Positions 1-9,436 of a stretch of DNA of 56,390 nt are shown in pieces; positions within the stretch are counted from its first letter, which is position 1, and the number at the start of each line of letters is the position of its first letter. Source of the stretch: Rhodocyclaceae bacterium (GTDB lineage Bacteria > Pseudomonadota > Gammaproteobacteria > Burkholderiales > Rhodocyclaceae); the NCBI GenBank assembly GCA_026417115.1, contig JAOADW010000053.1:1-56390 (forward strand), written 5' to 3'. The notes beneath the pieces are model-generated. The model was not told where the DNA came from and did not search any database. It worked only from the letters and a program-made list of their open reading frames with translations. Made by a program: the position numbers and the translations under genes.

Positions 1-537
1 GTAGGTAGGCCTGACTCGTCTCGGCCGGTTCGCAGCGCGCATCTTGCAACCGACCGGTGGCATCATCGACGAAGGTGATCAGGGTGCAGCGCGGCCCGCG
101 CTCTTCCAGCCAGACATGGGGGCTGCCGTCGATTTGCACCAGCTCCTCCACGCAGGCGCGCCGCTTACGCAATTGCAACGGCCGCTTATGGCGCTGGCGC
201 TTGGGCACCCATAACCCGTCCTCGATCATTCATTGCTGCAGGGTTTCCAGCGAGGGGGAAAAGCCGTGAAAGCTCGTCAGATACTCGGCCGCCAGGATGG
301 GGAGCAAAATCGGCGTAGCGGCTGCGCACGCAGGCCAAGACTGCCTCGCGCTCCGCTTGCCCGATGCGCCGGTTGCTCGGCCGCCCGCGCCGCTTGGACA
401 CCAGCCCACCGCGCCCGTACCAGGCGCTTGACTTGGCGCAGCGACAGCCCCAGCCGATCAGCCGTTTCCTGCTGCTTGAGCCGCTTCTCAGCCACCGCCT
501 CGATCACCTTGAGCCGATCTCACTCCTTTGCACTCAT
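1..537 (-). pseudogene. Decayed ISNCY-family transposase (5' part, runs off the left edge)
   Basis: Read on the minus strand from an ATG at 537, three frames joined together give a recognisable ISNCY (IS1202/ISDol1-like) transposase. A helix-turn-helix block (AEKRLKQQETADRLGLS, then VKRLVR) is followed by SKRRGRPSNRR and then the first catalytic region with VQIDGSPHVWLEERGP and FVDDATGR. The gene is broken four times: a TGA at codon 6 (520-522), a frameshift near 405-415, a second frameshift near 300-315, and a TGA at 230-232 where the family has a Trp codon. The rest of the DDE domain lies outside the window. With this many lesions it cannot make an active transposase. The family is named from motif memory, so the exact IS group is less certain than the fact that it is a dead transposase. 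Confidence 0.8.
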
Positions 538-579
538 CGTCAATACCCCTTCCACCATCACTCCCTTCGTGACAAAAAA

Positions 580-622
580 GGGTACATTTCTGCTTTGGAA
601 AAAGGGGACATTACGACTTTGA
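580..622 (+). repeat. Two tandem imperfect 19-bp IS-end repeats
   Basis: Copy 1 (580-598) is GGGTACATTTCTGCTTTGG and copy 2 (604-622) is GGGGACATTACGACTTTGA, with a 24-base period. They sit between the transposase start and the presumed IS tip and are probably transposase-binding sites. Confidence 0.6.
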
Positions 623-630
623 TCTGACAG

Positions 631-902
631 TCACCCACAACTGTTTCCTCCGCCGACAACTTCGTCGTATGCTTCCTCGTGGTCAGGGTTTGCCCTCCTA
701 ATGGGTGCAAGGTCGATCTCGATCATCAACCTCTTACCATGACCACCCACCCATCCGCTACCCTAGGTGTTTTTGCGTACAAGTCAGCACACTACCGCCG
801 CGCCGCGTTACTCGCCGGCTCAAAGCATCGAGCAATGCGGCTTTTGGGGGAGCAAGACGCGGCGCGGCTTACAATGCGGCCTTTTTTGCGCGTGATTCGA
901 TC
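631..902. other. Intergenic region between the IS remnant and tex
   Basis: No gene could be supported here. The visible structure is a perfect 11-bp inverted repeat (797-807 with 858-868), a possible -10 hexamer TACAAT at 870-875 with no good -35, and a near-duplicated CAATGCGGC-plus-T-run at 833-845 and 872-887 just before the tex start. Confidence 0.5.
797..868. repeat. 11-bp perfect inverted repeat upstream of tex
   Basis: GCCGCGCCGCG (797-807) is the reverse complement of CGCGGCGCGGC (858-868), with a 50-base loop between. It lies just upstream of a possible tex -10 box (870-875), so it would be in DNA rather than in the tex mRNA if that promoter is used. Its function is unknown. A chance origin in GC-rich DNA is possible. 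Confidence 0.4.
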
Positions 903-3203
903 ATGTTGCCAAGCATTGAACTGCGTTTGGCCGCCGAGCTGGGCGTCATGCCCGCGCAAGTGGTTGCCGCCATTCGATTGTTCGACGAAGGCGCAAGCGT
1001 GCCTTTCGTTGCGCGTTATCGCAAGGAAGCGACCGGACATCTCGACGATGGCCAATTGCGGGCCCTCAAGGAGCGTCTGGAATATTTGCGCGAATTGGAT
1101 CAGCGACGGGCTGCCATCCTTGCCGAGATCGAAAGGCAAGGCAAACTCACGGACGCGCTGCGGCGCGCGATCGAAGAGGCTGAGACCAAGCAGCGCCTCG
1201 AAGACCTTTATCTACCCTATCGGCCCAAACGACGGACGAAAGCCCAGATTGCACGAGAAGCGGGCCTCGAGCCATTGGCGCTCGGCTTGCATGCAGACCC
1301 CGGGCTCGATCCCGAGGTCGAAGCAGCGAAATATCTCGATGCGGACAAAGGCGTCCCTGACGTCAAGGCTGCGCTCGAGGGCGCGCGTCAGATTCTCATG
1401 GAGCGCTTTTCCGAAGACGCTGCCTTGCTCGATGATTTGCGCCGATTCTTGATGGCGGAAGGAATCGTCGTCTCCACCGTGATCGAAGGCAAAGAGGCGG
1501 TTGGGGCAAAGTATCGTGATTGGTTTGCTTATCAAGAACCCTGGCGCGATGTGCCGTCGCATCGAGCGCTCGCGCTCTTTCGCGGCCGTCAGGAAGAAAT
1601 ATTGCGCTTGTCATTGAAGACGATGCCAGAACTTGCCGATCCGCCGCAGCCCTCGCCAGCGATCGAGCGGGTCGCCAAGCACTTCGGCTTGGCATTGAAG
1701 GGCCGTCCGGCCGATCGTTGGCTCTGGGAAACGGCGCGTTGGACTTGGCTCGTCAAACTGTCCCTTTCCCTTGAAAGCGAGCTGATGGCGGCGCTGCGCG
1801 CACGCGCAGAGGAAGAGGCGATGCGTGTCTTCGCCAAGAATCTGAAGCACTTGCTCTTGGCGGCGCCGGCTGGCGCGAGGACGGTGATCGGCCTGGATCC
1901 GGGCATTCGCACGGGGGTGAAGGTGGCTGTCTGCGATGGGACCAGCAAGCTCGTCGAGACGGCGACGATCTATCCCTTCGAGCCTCGGCGGGACTGGGAA
2001 GGCGCGATCGCGACCCTTGCTCGTCTCGCGCGCATGCATCACGCGCAGCTCATCGCCATTGGCAACGGCACAGCCAGTCGCGAAACGGAGCGCTTGGTCG
2101 CCGATCTCATCGAACGCCATCCTGAGCTCAAGCTCGCCAAGGTGGTGGTCTCGGAAGCCGGCGCTTCGGTTTATTCCGCATCGGAAATCGCTGCGCGCGA
2201 GCTTCCGGACGTCGATGTGTCTTTGCGCGGGGCTGTCTCGATCGCCCGCCGCCTTCAAGATCCTTTGGCCGAACTCGTGAAGATCGATCCCAAGAGCATC
2301 GGCGTGGGACAGTATCAGCATGATGTCGATCAAACGAAGCTCGCGCGCATGCTCGACGCTGTGGTCGAAGACTGCGTCCATGCCGTCGGCGTTGAGGTGA
2401 ATACCGCCAGCATTCCTTTGCTTGCGCGGGTTTCTGGGCTTAATGCGGGCTTGGCGGCCAACATCGTCGCGTATCGCGAAGCGAACGGTCCTTTCCGCAC
2501 GCGCGAAGCGCTGAAAAACGTGCCGCGCCTGGGCGCGAAAGCTTTCGAACAGGCAGCAGGCTTCTTGCGCATCGCGCAGGGCGACAATCCCCTCGACGCA
2601 TCGAGTGTCCATCCCGAGGCTTATCCTGTCGTCGAGCGCATCCTTGCAGATCTCAAACGGGATCTCAGATCGGTGATCGGAGACGTTCGCTTGCTGCGCT
2701 CATTGGATGCGAGCAAATACACGGATGAACGCTTTGGGCTTCCTACGGTACGGGACATCCTGCGCGAATTGGAAAAGCCGGGGCGCGACCCTCGCCCGGT
2801 ATTCAAGGTTCCCGCCTTCCAAGAATCCATCCGTGACATCGCCGATCTGCGACCCGGCATGGTGCTCGAGGGGGTGGTGACCAACGTGACCAACTTTGGC
2901 GCCTTCGTCGACATCGGCGTGCATCAGGATGGACTCGTCCATGTCTCGGCGCTCGCCGAACGTTTCGTCAAAGACCCTCATCAAGTCGTGCGGCCGGGTG
3001 ACATCGTCCAGGTAAAAGTGGTGGATGTCGACCTCGAACGACGGCGCATTGCCCTTTCGATGCGTTTGACGGATAAGGCGTGTCTTCGCCGAATGGACCG
3101 AGCGAGTGGGAAACCCAGCGGCGCCAAAGGCTCGGAAAAGGCTGGACGAGAAGCTCCCACGAGCGCGATGGCCGCCGCCTTCGCACGCGTGCGGGCGCGG
3201 TAG
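903..3203 (+). CDS. tex: Tex family transcription accessory / RNA-binding protein
   Basis: This 766-residue protein matches Tex (about 770 residues in most proteobacteria), a cytoplasmic nucleic-acid-binding protein linked to transcription and ribosome function. Visible blocks in order are the N-terminal Tex region, with a basic [10 protein letters not shown] motif near residue 40; a YqgF/RNase H-like domain from about residue 325 with GLDPGIRTG; a helix-hairpin-helix stretch around 500-560; and a C-terminal S1 domain at about 650-720 ([22 protein letters not shown]). The ATG at 903 is chosen because homology begins at MLPSIELR. The reading frame is open further upstream, but that part looks unlike the family and no clear Shine-Dalgarno is visible. 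It stands alone, with the efflux operon starting 83 bases downstream. Confidence 0.95.
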   Translation: MLPSIELRLAAELGVMPAQVVAAIRLFDEGASVPFVARYRKEATGHLDDGQLRALKERLEYLRELDQRRAAILAEIERQGKLTDALRRAIEEAETKQRLEDLYLPYRPKRRTKAQIAREAGLEPLALGLHADPGLDPEVEAAKYLDADKGVPDVKAALEGARQILMERFSEDAALLDDLRRFLMAEGIVVSTVIEGKEAVGAKYRDWFAYQEPWRDVPSHRALALFRGRQEEILRLSLKTMPELADPPQPSPAIERVAKHFGLALKGRPADRWLWETARWTWLVKLSLSLESELMAALRARAEEEAMRVFAKNLKHLLLAAPAGARTVIGLDPGIRTGVKVAVCDGTSKLVETATIYPFEPRRDWEGAIATLARLARMHHAQLIAIGNGTASRETERLVADLIERHPELKLAKVVVSEAGASVYSASEIAARELPDVDVSLRGAVSIARRLQDPLAELVKIDPKSIGVGQYQHDVDQTKLARMLDAVVEDCVHAVGVEVNTASIPLLARVSGLNAGLAANIVAYREANGPFRTREALKNVPRLGAKAFEQAAGFLRIAQGDNPLDASSVHPEAYPVVERILADLKRDLRSVIGDVRLLRSLDASKYTDERFGLPTVRDILRELEKPGRDPRPVFKVPAFQESIRDIADLRPGMVLEGVVTNVTNFGAFVDIGVHQDGLVHVSALAERFVKDPHQVVRPGDIVQVKVVDVDLERRRIALSMRLTDKACLRRMDRASGKPSGAKGSEKAGREAPTSAMAAAFARVRAR

Positions 3204-3286
3204 CGAAAAATTTCGTTACCTTCGTCTTTTCGCGCCTGCAGGGCTTTCGTAGTCTAATAAGCGGCATCCTCGGGAGTGGGTGCCTC

Positions 3287-4426
3287 ATGAACAAGAACAG
3301 CTTCGTTTTATTCCTTTTCGTTGCACTTTCCGCCTGTGGCGGGAGCGAAAAGAACACCGCCGCGCAGTCTTCCGGCCCAGCGAAAGACCAGTTGCCGGAG
3401 GTCGAGGTCGTGCGGGCGGTGCGCGCCTCGGCGACATTGACGCAGGATCTCCCGGGGCGGCTTGCTGCCTATCGCAGCGCGCAGGTGCGCGCGCGTGTCG
3501 AAGGCATCGTCGAAAAGAGGTTGTTCGAGGAAGGTAGCGACGTCCAGGCCGGGCAACTTTTGTTTGCGATCGATGATCGCGTTTTTCGCACTGCGCGCGC
3601 CGCCGCGGCCGCCGAGGTCGAGGCAGCACGCCTTTTGGTCGAGCGCTACAAGCCGCTCATCGAGCTCAAGGCCGTGAGCCAACAGGAATTCGATGCCGCA
3701 CTTGCAAGGCTTAAGCAGGCCGAAGCCCAGCTTGCACGTGCCGAGCTCGATCTCGAAAACACGCGTGTACCGGCGCCGATCGCGGGGCGCATTGGCCGGG
3801 CATTGGTGACGGAAGGCGCGCTGGTCGGCAAGGGGGAAGCTACCCATCTGGTGACGATCGAACAGATCGATCCCATCTATGTCAATTTCACCCAGCCCGG
3901 CGCCGATCTATTGCGCCTACAAGCTGCGCTCAAGGCGGGTCGGCTAGTCCGTGCGCAAGCAGAAAAAATCGAGCTTTTCCTCGAAGACGGCCGTCGCTAC
4001 GAACATACGGGCAAGTTGATTTTTTCCGATCTGGCGGTCGATCCTTCGACCGGTGCCGTCGCGATGCGCGCTCTCTTTCCCAACCCCAAACGTGAGCTCT
4101 TGCCGGGCATGTTCGTGCGCGTCCGTTTTCCTTACGCAGTGGCGGAGCAGACGTTGCGGGTACCCCAGCGCGCCGTGCAAGGTGGTCCTCAAGGCCAGCT
4201 GGTCATGGTCGTGGGCGAAGAGGGCGAGGTGAAAGCAAGAGTGATCAAGACGGCGGGGATGGTCGAAGGGGATTTCCTCGTCGCGGAAGGCCTTCAGGAA
4301 GGCGAGCAGGTGATCGTGGCCGGCCTGCAAAAGGCGCGCCCGGGCACGAAAGTGAAGGCCGTCCCAGTCGGCCAAGGGGGGCCGATCGTGCCTTCGCCTC
4401 CGCAGGCACCCCCCCAGCCCAAGTGA
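3287..4426 (+). CDS. RND efflux periplasmic adaptor (membrane-fusion lipoprotein)
   Basis: This 379-residue AcrA/MexA-type adaptor bridges the inner-membrane pump and the outer-membrane channel. It begins with a lipoprotein signal whose lipobox is LSAC at about residues 14-17, so it should be anchored to the periplasmic face of the inner membrane. It continues with the lipoyl/barrel-sandwich half motif (LAAYRSAQVRARVEGIV), an alpha-hairpin rich in Ala, Glu and Leu, the second lipoyl half (APIAGRIGRALVTEGALVG), and a C-terminal beta-barrel and membrane-proximal domain. The tail is rich in Pro and Gln. The ATG at 3287 is chosen because it directly precedes the signal peptide. It is followed 10 bases later by the pump gene, with which it forms an operon. 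Substrates cannot be read from the sequence. Confidence 0.95.
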   Translation: MNKNSFVLFLFVALSACGGSEKNTAAQSSGPAKDQLPEVEVVRAVRASATLTQDLPGRLAAYRSAQVRARVEGIVEKRLFEEGSDVQAGQLLFAIDDRVFRTARAAAAAEVEAARLLVERYKPLIELKAVSQQEFDAALARLKQAEAQLARAELDLENTRVPAPIAGRIGRALVTEGALVGKGEATHLVTIEQIDPIYVNFTQPGADLLRLQAALKAGRLVRAQAEKIELFLEDGRRYEHTGKLIFSDLAVDPSTGAVAMRALFPNPKRELLPGMFVRVRFPYAVAEQTLRVPQRAVQGGPQGQLVMVVGEEGEVKARVIKTAGMVEGDFLVAEGLQEGEQVIVAGLQKARPGTKVKAVPVGQGGPIVPSPPQAPPQPK

Positions 4427-4436
4427 AGGACGGCCC

Positions 4437-7400
4437 ATGTTCGCTAAATTTTTCATCGACCGTCCGGTGTTTGCGTGGGTCATCGCCCTGGTGATCTTGC
4501 TTGCCGGACTTTTGGCGCTGCGCAAGCTGCCCATCGCCCAGTATCCCTCGGTGGCGCCTCCGGCTCTGGAAATCAGCGTGTCTTATCCTGGCGCCGCCGC
4601 TCAAGTCGTCGAGGACAACGCCATCGCGCTCATCGAGCAGGAGATGAACGGCATCGAGAACCTGCTCTACATGGAGTCCTCTTCGCAGATCGGCACCGGG
4701 AGCGTAACGCTGACCTTTGCGCCGGGTACCAATCTCGATTACGCCGCCGTGGAAGCGCAGAACCGCGTCAAACGGGTCGAGTCCCGCTTGCCCGATGACG
4801 TGCGCAGACTCGGCGTGACGGTGCGCAAGACCGCGCGCAATTATGTCGTCATCGTCTCGCTGTTTTCTCCCGACAAAAGCAAAAACAACGTTGATCTGGG
4901 AAGTTTTGCGGCGGCGAACGTCCTCGAACCGATTCGCCGCGTGCCTGGCGTCGGCGAGGCGATCCTCTTTGGCACCGAGTATTCGATGCGCATTTGGCTG
5001 AAAGCTGAGAAGCTTCAAGCCTATCGGGTGACGCCGGCGGATGTGGCGCGCGCCATACGCGCCCAGAATGTCCAGCTCGCCACGGGCGAATTGGGACAGC
5101 TTCCCGCATCGCCAGGCCAGCAGCTCAATGCAGTGGTGACGACGCCAGGCAAGCTGACGACCCCCGATGAGTTCCGCGCGATCATCGTGAGAGCCAACGC
5201 CGATGGCTCGATCCTTCGTTTGGGCGACATCGCTCGTGTCGAGCTTGGCGCCCAGGATTATTCGGTCGCTGCGCGTCTAGATGGACAACCCAATGCCGCC
5301 ATTGCGATTCGTCTCGCTCCGGGTGCGAATGCGCTGGAGACAGTGAAAGCCGTGCGTGCGAAGATGAGCGAGCTCGAGCGCTATTTCCCGCCGGGCATCG
5401 CATGGGCGATTCCCTATGACACCTCGAAATTCGTCGAGATTTCGATCCAAGAGGTGGTCAAGACGCTGATCGAAGCCGTGTTCCTCGTCTTCCTCGTGAT
5501 GTGGCTGTTCTTGGGCAAGCTTCGCGCCACCTTGATTCCCACCATCGTCGTTCCGGTCGCCCTCTTCGGCGGCCTGATCGGGCTTTATGTGTTTGGGTTT
5601 TCGATCAACGTCTTGACGCTGTTCGCCATGGTGCTGGCCATTGGCATCGTCGTCGATGACGCCATCGTTGTCGTGGAAAACGTCGAACGCATCATGACGA
5701 CCGAGGGTCTGTCGGCGCGTGAAGCGACTCGCAAAGCCATGGATCAGATCGTCACCGCGATCATCGCCATCACTCTCGTGCTCGCTGCAGTGTTCGTGCC
5801 GATGGCGTTCTTTGGCGGCTCCACAGGCGCGATCTATCGGCAGTTCTCGGTGACGTTGGTCACCACCATCCTGTTTTCCGCCTTGATGGCGCTGACGCTC
5901 ACTCCCGCGCTGTGCGCGAGCATTCTTGCGCAGACGAGCCACCAGGAAAGCCGATTCACGCGCTTTTTTGCCCGCGCGACGACTTCATACGCGCATGGCG
6001 TCGCGTGCGTGCTCAAGCGGCTTGTGCGTATGCTCGCGCTCTATGCGGCGTTACTCGTCGCCACGGGGTGGCTTTTCTGGAAGCTGCCAGGCAGTTTTCT
6101 CCCCGAAGAGGATCAGGGATATCTGATCAACATGGTGCAGCTGCCGCCGGGCGCCACGCGCGAGCGCACGCTCGAGGTGCTGGCGGCGTTGGAGAAATAT
6201 TATCTCGACATGCCGGAGGTCGAGCATGTGATCGGTGTCGCGGGTTTCTCCTTTGCAGGACGCGGCCAGAACGCCGCGACGGCCTTCGTACGGTTGAAGC
6301 CTTGGGATGAACGCACAAAGCCCGAGAGTAGCGCGCAGCGCATCGTGCGAGAGGCGAACAAGGTGTTTGCACGCATCAAGCATGCGCTCGTCTTTGCCAT
6401 CAACCCGCCTCCGATTCCCGAGCTTGCCGCGGCGGGCGGTTTTGATTTCCGGCTGCAAGATCGTGCAGGCGTCGGGCGTGCGAAATTGATCGAGGCCAGA
6501 AATATGGCGCTTGCATTAGCGCAGAAGGATCCTCGCCTGGCTGCCGTGCGGCCGGAAGGACAAGAGCCCGCGCCTCAGCTTTATCTCGACATCGATCGCG
6601 AAAAGGCCGAGACGCTGGGCGTGACGCTTACCGAGCTCAACGATGCCCTGCAATCGGCATTGGGCGTCGCCTACATCAACGATTTCGTGCGTCAGGGCAG
6701 AATCCTACGCGTGCAAATGCAGGCCGATGCGGAAACGCGCGCCACCGTCGACGCGATGCTCAAGCTGCCGGTCAAAAACGCCAAAGGCGAGATGGTCCTA
6801 CTGGCGGAACTCGCTACGCCGCGCTGGACCGTGGGTAGCCCGAAGTTGGACCGCTTCAATGGCCTGCCCGCGATGAAGATCTCAGGGATGGCGGCTGCTG
6901 GCCGTTCGACCGGTGAAGCGCTGGCGGCGATGGAGGAAATCGCGCAGCAACTCCCTTCCGGCATCGGCTTTGAGTGGGCTACGACCTCCTATGAAGAACG
7001 CCTATCCGCGGAGCAGGCGCCGATGCTGTATGCTGTTTCGGTACTCGTCGTATTTCTCGTGTTGGCAGCGTTGTTCGAGAGCTGGGCGATCCCCTTTGCC
7101 GTCATGTTGGTCGTTCCGCTGGGGGTTTTCGGCGCCGCTGCCGCCGCGTTCTTGCGGGGCCTGCCCAACGACGTTTATTTCAAGGTCGGCCTGATCGCGA
7201 TCATCGGACTTTCGGCCAAGAACGCCATCTTGATCGTCGAGTTTGCGCGCGCCCTCCAAGATCAGGGTAAAACGTTGATCGACGCCACCGTGGAGGCCTG
7301 TCGGCTGCGCTTTCGCCCCATATTGATGACATCCATTGCCTTCATCGCCGGCGTGTTTCCGCTGGCGATTTCTACGGGTGCGGGCGCCGAAAGTCGGCAT

Positions 7401-7544
7401 GCGATCGGGACGGGCGTGATCGGCGGCATGCTGGCGGCGACCGTGTTGGCGGTATTCCTGGTGCCTGTCTTTTACGTCGTCGTGCGCAAGTTCTTTCCGG
7501 GACATGCACGCACGCGCAGCGAGGGGGCTGATCATGCTTTCTGA
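4437..7544 (+). CDS. RND multidrug efflux pump, inner-membrane subunit (HAE1/AcrB-like)
   Basis: At 1035 residues this is the usual size for an AcrB/MexB-type proton-driven exporter of hydrophobic compounds. The N-terminus MFAKFFIDRPVFAWV is the family signature. The proton-relay residues are intact: the Asp pair in GIVVDDAIVVVENV within TM4, and the Lys in GLSAKNAILIVEFA within TM10. Two large periplasmic loops flank the two halves as expected. A GAAGG-type ribosome-binding site (GAAGGA) precedes the start. The gene sits between adaptor and outer-membrane-factor genes and overlaps the latter by 11 bases, so a full tripartite pump is made from one transcript. No TetR-type local repressor gene is adjacent, unlike many acr/mex loci. 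Confidence 0.96.
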   Translation: MFAKFFIDRPVFAWVIALVILLAGLLALRKLPIAQYPSVAPPALEISVSYPGAAAQVVEDNAIALIEQEMNGIENLLYMESSSQIGTGSVTLTFAPGTNLDYAAVEAQNRVKRVESRLPDDVRRLGVTVRKTARNYVVIVSLFSPDKSKNNVDLGSFAAANVLEPIRRVPGVGEAILFGTEYSMRIWLKAEKLQAYRVTPADVARAIRAQNVQLATGELGQLPASPGQQLNAVVTTPGKLTTPDEFRAIIVRANADGSILRLGDIARVELGAQDYSVAARLDGQPNAAIAIRLAPGANALETVKAVRAKMSELERYFPPGIAWAIPYDTSKFVEISIQEVVKTLIEAVFLVFLVMWLFLGKLRATLIPTIVVPVALFGGLIGLYVFGFSINVLTLFAMVLAIGIVVDDAIVVVENVERIMTTEGLSAREATRKAMDQIVTAIIAITLVLAAVFVPMAFFGGSTGAIYRQFSVTLVTTILFSALMALTLTPALCASILAQTSHQESRFTRFFARATTSYAHGVACVLKRLVRMLALYAALLVATGWLFWKLPGSFLPEEDQGYLINMVQLPPGATRERTLEVLAALEKYYLDMPEVEHVIGVAGFSFAGRGQNAATAFVRLKPWDERTKPESSAQRIVREANKVFARIKHALVFAINPPPIPELAAAGGFDFRLQDRAGVGRAKLIEARNMALALAQKDPRLAAVRPEGQEPAPQLYLDIDREKAETLGVTLTELNDALQSALGVAYINDFVRQGRILRVQMQADAETRATVDAMLKLPVKNAKGEMVLLAELATPRWTVGSPKLDRFNGLPAMKISGMAAAGRSTGEALAAMEEIAQQLPSGIGFEWATTSYEERLSAEQAPMLYAVSVLVVFLVLAALFESWAIPFAVMLVVPLGVFGAAAAAFLRGLPNDVYFKVGLIAIIGLSAKNAILIVEFARALQDQGKTLIDATVEACRLRFRPILMTSIAFIAGVFPLAISTGAGAESRHAIGTGVIGGMLAATVLAVFLVPVFYVVVRKFFPGHARTRSEGADHAF

Positions 7545-8964
7545 AACGAGGCGCCACGTTTTTCTGCCGCCGACACGGAGGGGGCAGACCGCATGGCGTC
7601 CCTGCCTGCGTGCGTCATGGATCGGCGTTGTGATGTTTTTCGCTGGCTGCGCGCCGATTCCCCCCTATGAACGGCCAGCTGCACCGATACCTGCACAGTG
7701 GCCCGATTCAGAAGCCACGGCGACCGCAATCGTCCCGATTGGCTGGCGCCAATGGTTTACCGAGCCAGAACTGCAGCGGCTCATCGAGCTTGCGCTCGAG
7801 CACAACCGTGATCTCGCGATCGCCGCCAGTCGTGTGAAAGAGGCGCGCGCCCAGCTCGATGCAGCCTCTGCCGACCGCTTGCCCATGCTCGATCTGAGCT
7901 TCCAGCAGCAAGCGGCGCGGGTGCCTGCGGATCTTGCGGCGCGCGGCATAGCGATGATCAGCCGACGCTATGATGCCAACCTCGGTGTGCCTGCTTTCGA
8001 GCTCGATTTCTGGGGGCGCCTGGAGGCGCTCGAAACCGCTGCCCGCGCGCAGTTCTTTGCGAGCGAGTTTTCGCGTCGCGCCGCACGCTTAGCCTTGATC
8101 GGAGAAGTCGCAAACGCCTACTACACGTTCGTCGAAGCCGAGCAGCGGCTGCAAGTGGCGCAGCAAATGGCGGCCAATCGCCTGGAGAGCCTTCGTTTGT
8201 TGCGCAGCCGGCGCGAAGTAGGATTGGCCAACGATCTCGATCTATTCATCCTTGAAGCCGCATGGCATGCTGCGCGCGCCGAGGTTTCCGCCCTCGAGCG
8301 CCAGCGCAGCCAGGCGGCGAACGTGCTGCGAGTCCTCGTAGGTGCGGAGATGACGGTCTCGCCTTCGGCAAGCCTGGGCCAATTACCGCCGGTTGCGCTC
8401 GGCTTGCCCGCAGACGTTCTCTTGGCGCGACCCGACATTCTCGCCGCCGAGCAGAAGTTGATTGCCGCCAACGCCAATCTTGGCGCCGCACGCGCCGCTT
8501 ATTTTCCGCGCATCACCTTGACTATCGCGGCGGGAACGGCCAGCGCCGCTCTTTCCGGTCTTTTTGCTGCCGGCTCTGGCGCCTGGAGTTTCCAACCCGT
8601 GCTCAAATGGTCGCTCTTCGATGCCGGCCGACGCGAGGCGAACGCAGAAGCCAGCGAAGCGCGGCGCGAGATCGCTTTGGCGGAATACGAAAAAGCGATC
8701 CAACAGGCCTTCCGCGAAGTCGCCGATGCCTTGGCCGCACGCGCGACGCTGGCGGCGCAGCAGCAAGCGCTCGACGCCCAGAGCGTGGCAGAGCGCGAGC
8801 GACTCATGCGCGTCGAGGCGCGCCTAGCCGCGGGGGTGGCGACGGCCTTGGAAGTGTTAGACGCCCAACGGAGCCTTTTTGCCGTTGAACAGACGAGAAT
8901 CGCCACGGCGGCAGCGCTGGCGCGCGCCACGGCGAGCCTGTTTAAGACCTTGGGAGGCGAATGA
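7534..8964 (+). CDS. Outer-membrane efflux lipoprotein (NodT/OprM family)
   Basis: This 476-residue protein supplies the outer-membrane channel of the tripartite pump. It has a lipoprotein signal with lipobox FAGC (Cys about residue 38), then the OprM/NodT start (APIPPYERPAAPIPAQW) and two repeated OEP domains rich in long helices (for example IELALEHNRDLAIAASRV and ATALEVLDAQRSLF). The start at 7534 is preferred over upstream in-frame codons because GAGGGGG at 7521-7527 gives a well-placed ribosome-binding site. It overlaps the end of the pump gene by 11 bases, which suggests translational coupling. It is the last gene of the operon, before tRNA-His. Confidence 0.93.
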   Translation: MLSETRRHVFLPPTRRGQTAWRPCLRASWIGVVMFFAGCAPIPPYERPAAPIPAQWPDSEATATAIVPIGWRQWFTEPELQRLIELALEHNRDLAIAASRVKEARAQLDAASADRLPMLDLSFQQQAARVPADLAARGIAMISRRYDANLGVPAFELDFWGRLEALETAARAQFFASEFSRRAARLALIGEVANAYYTFVEAEQRLQVAQQMAANRLESLRLLRSRREVGLANDLDLFILEAAWHAARAEVSALERQRSQAANVLRVLVGAEMTVSPSASLGQLPPVALGLPADVLLARPDILAAEQKLIAANANLGAARAAYFPRITLTIAAGTASAALSGLFAAGSGAWSFQPVLKWSLFDAGRREANAEASEARREIALAEYEKAIQQAFREVADALAARATLAAQQQALDAQSVAERERLMRVEARLAAGVATALEVLDAQRSLFAVEQTRIATAAALARATASLFKTLGGE

Positions 8965-8972
8965 GGCAAAGC

Positions 8973-9003
8973 TTGTCGCAAGCTGGCCGAACCTTGCTAA
9001 AAT
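8973..9003 (+). promoter_or_regulatory. Possible promoter of tRNA-His
   Basis: A TAAAAT hexamer at 8998-9003 lies 14 bases before the mature tRNA end. The best -35 (TTGTCG, 8973-8978) is at a 19-base spacing, which is long, so this is weaker than the promoters of the other two tRNA genes in the window. Confidence 0.35.
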
Positions 9004-9017
9004 GGTTTTTTACGGAC

Positions 9018-9094
9018 GGTGGCGGTAGCTCAGCTGGTAGAGTCCCGGATTGTGATTCCGGTTGTCGTGGGTTCGAATCCCATCCGCCACCCCA
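9018..9094 (+). tRNA. tRNA-His (GTG anticodon)
   Basis: A complete cloverleaf with an encoded CCA. The acceptor GTGGCGG (9019-9025) pairs with CCGCCAC (9084-9090), and the extra G at -1 (9018) faces discriminator C (9091), the hallmark of tRNA-His. The anticodon loop reads ATTGTGATT. The T-arm GTGGGTTCGAATCCCAT is standard. Confidence 0.97.
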
Positions 9095-9106
9095 GCAAAC
9101 TCCCTG

Positions 9107-9141
9107 AAACCCCGCAGCGCGAATTGCGTCGTGGGGTTTTT
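9107..9141 (+). terminator. Rho-independent terminator after tRNA-His
   Basis: AACCCCGCAGCGCGAATTGC starts a hairpin that closes with GCGTCGTGGGGTT and runs into TTTTTGCTTTT. The stem has one or two internal mismatches. It lies 13 bases after the tRNA CCA. Confidence 0.75.
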
Positions 9142-9436
9142 GCTTTTCATCCCCTGAAAAGCATCGCCAGGGCGCTCGCTATTTGCGGCATGGGCTGTCT
9201 CCCGCTGATCCCAAAAATTGCAAGCGTCAGGGGAGCGCCCTAGGAAATTCGACCTGATGAAATCCGCGCCGAGCCAGCGGCGTGTGCAAAGGGGCGATCA
9301 AGGCTGCGCCGCTCAGCCCGCATTCGTCTGCGGCTTTCTTTGCAGCCGGGTGGCGGCCTTTCCAAGAGTTTTGAAAATGGCATGGCCTCTTCCCCTTTGC
9401 CTGCGCCTGGGACCTCTTTCGGGTTCCCGGGCGGTT
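9142..9436. other. Region without a clear gene
   Basis: No intact gene is visible. On the minus strand a shifted frame (ILKPPGNPKEVPGAGK and onward) could be the former C-terminus of the degenerate nuclease-like gene to its right, which suggests that the decayed gene once extended into this stretch. Confidence 0.4.

Larger units (their letters stand above)
1..630 (-). mobile_element. Right end of a degenerate ISNCY-like insertion sequence
   Basis: The transposase pseudogene is followed, on its upstream side, by a typical IS tip. Read inward on the minus strand, the tip begins TGTCAGATCAAAGTCGTAAT at about 629. Two imperfect 19-bp copies of the motif GGGNACATTNCNNCTTTGG lie 24 bases apart at 580-598 and 604-622, as often seen at the ends of ISNCY/IS481-like elements. 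The other end and any target-site duplication lie outside the window, so the boundary at 629-630 is an inference from the motif. Confidence 0.6.

Noticed and set aside
705-902. N-terminal extension of tex from an earlier ATG
   Set aside because: The extension has no similarity to Tex proteins and includes the inverted repeat and candidate promoter.
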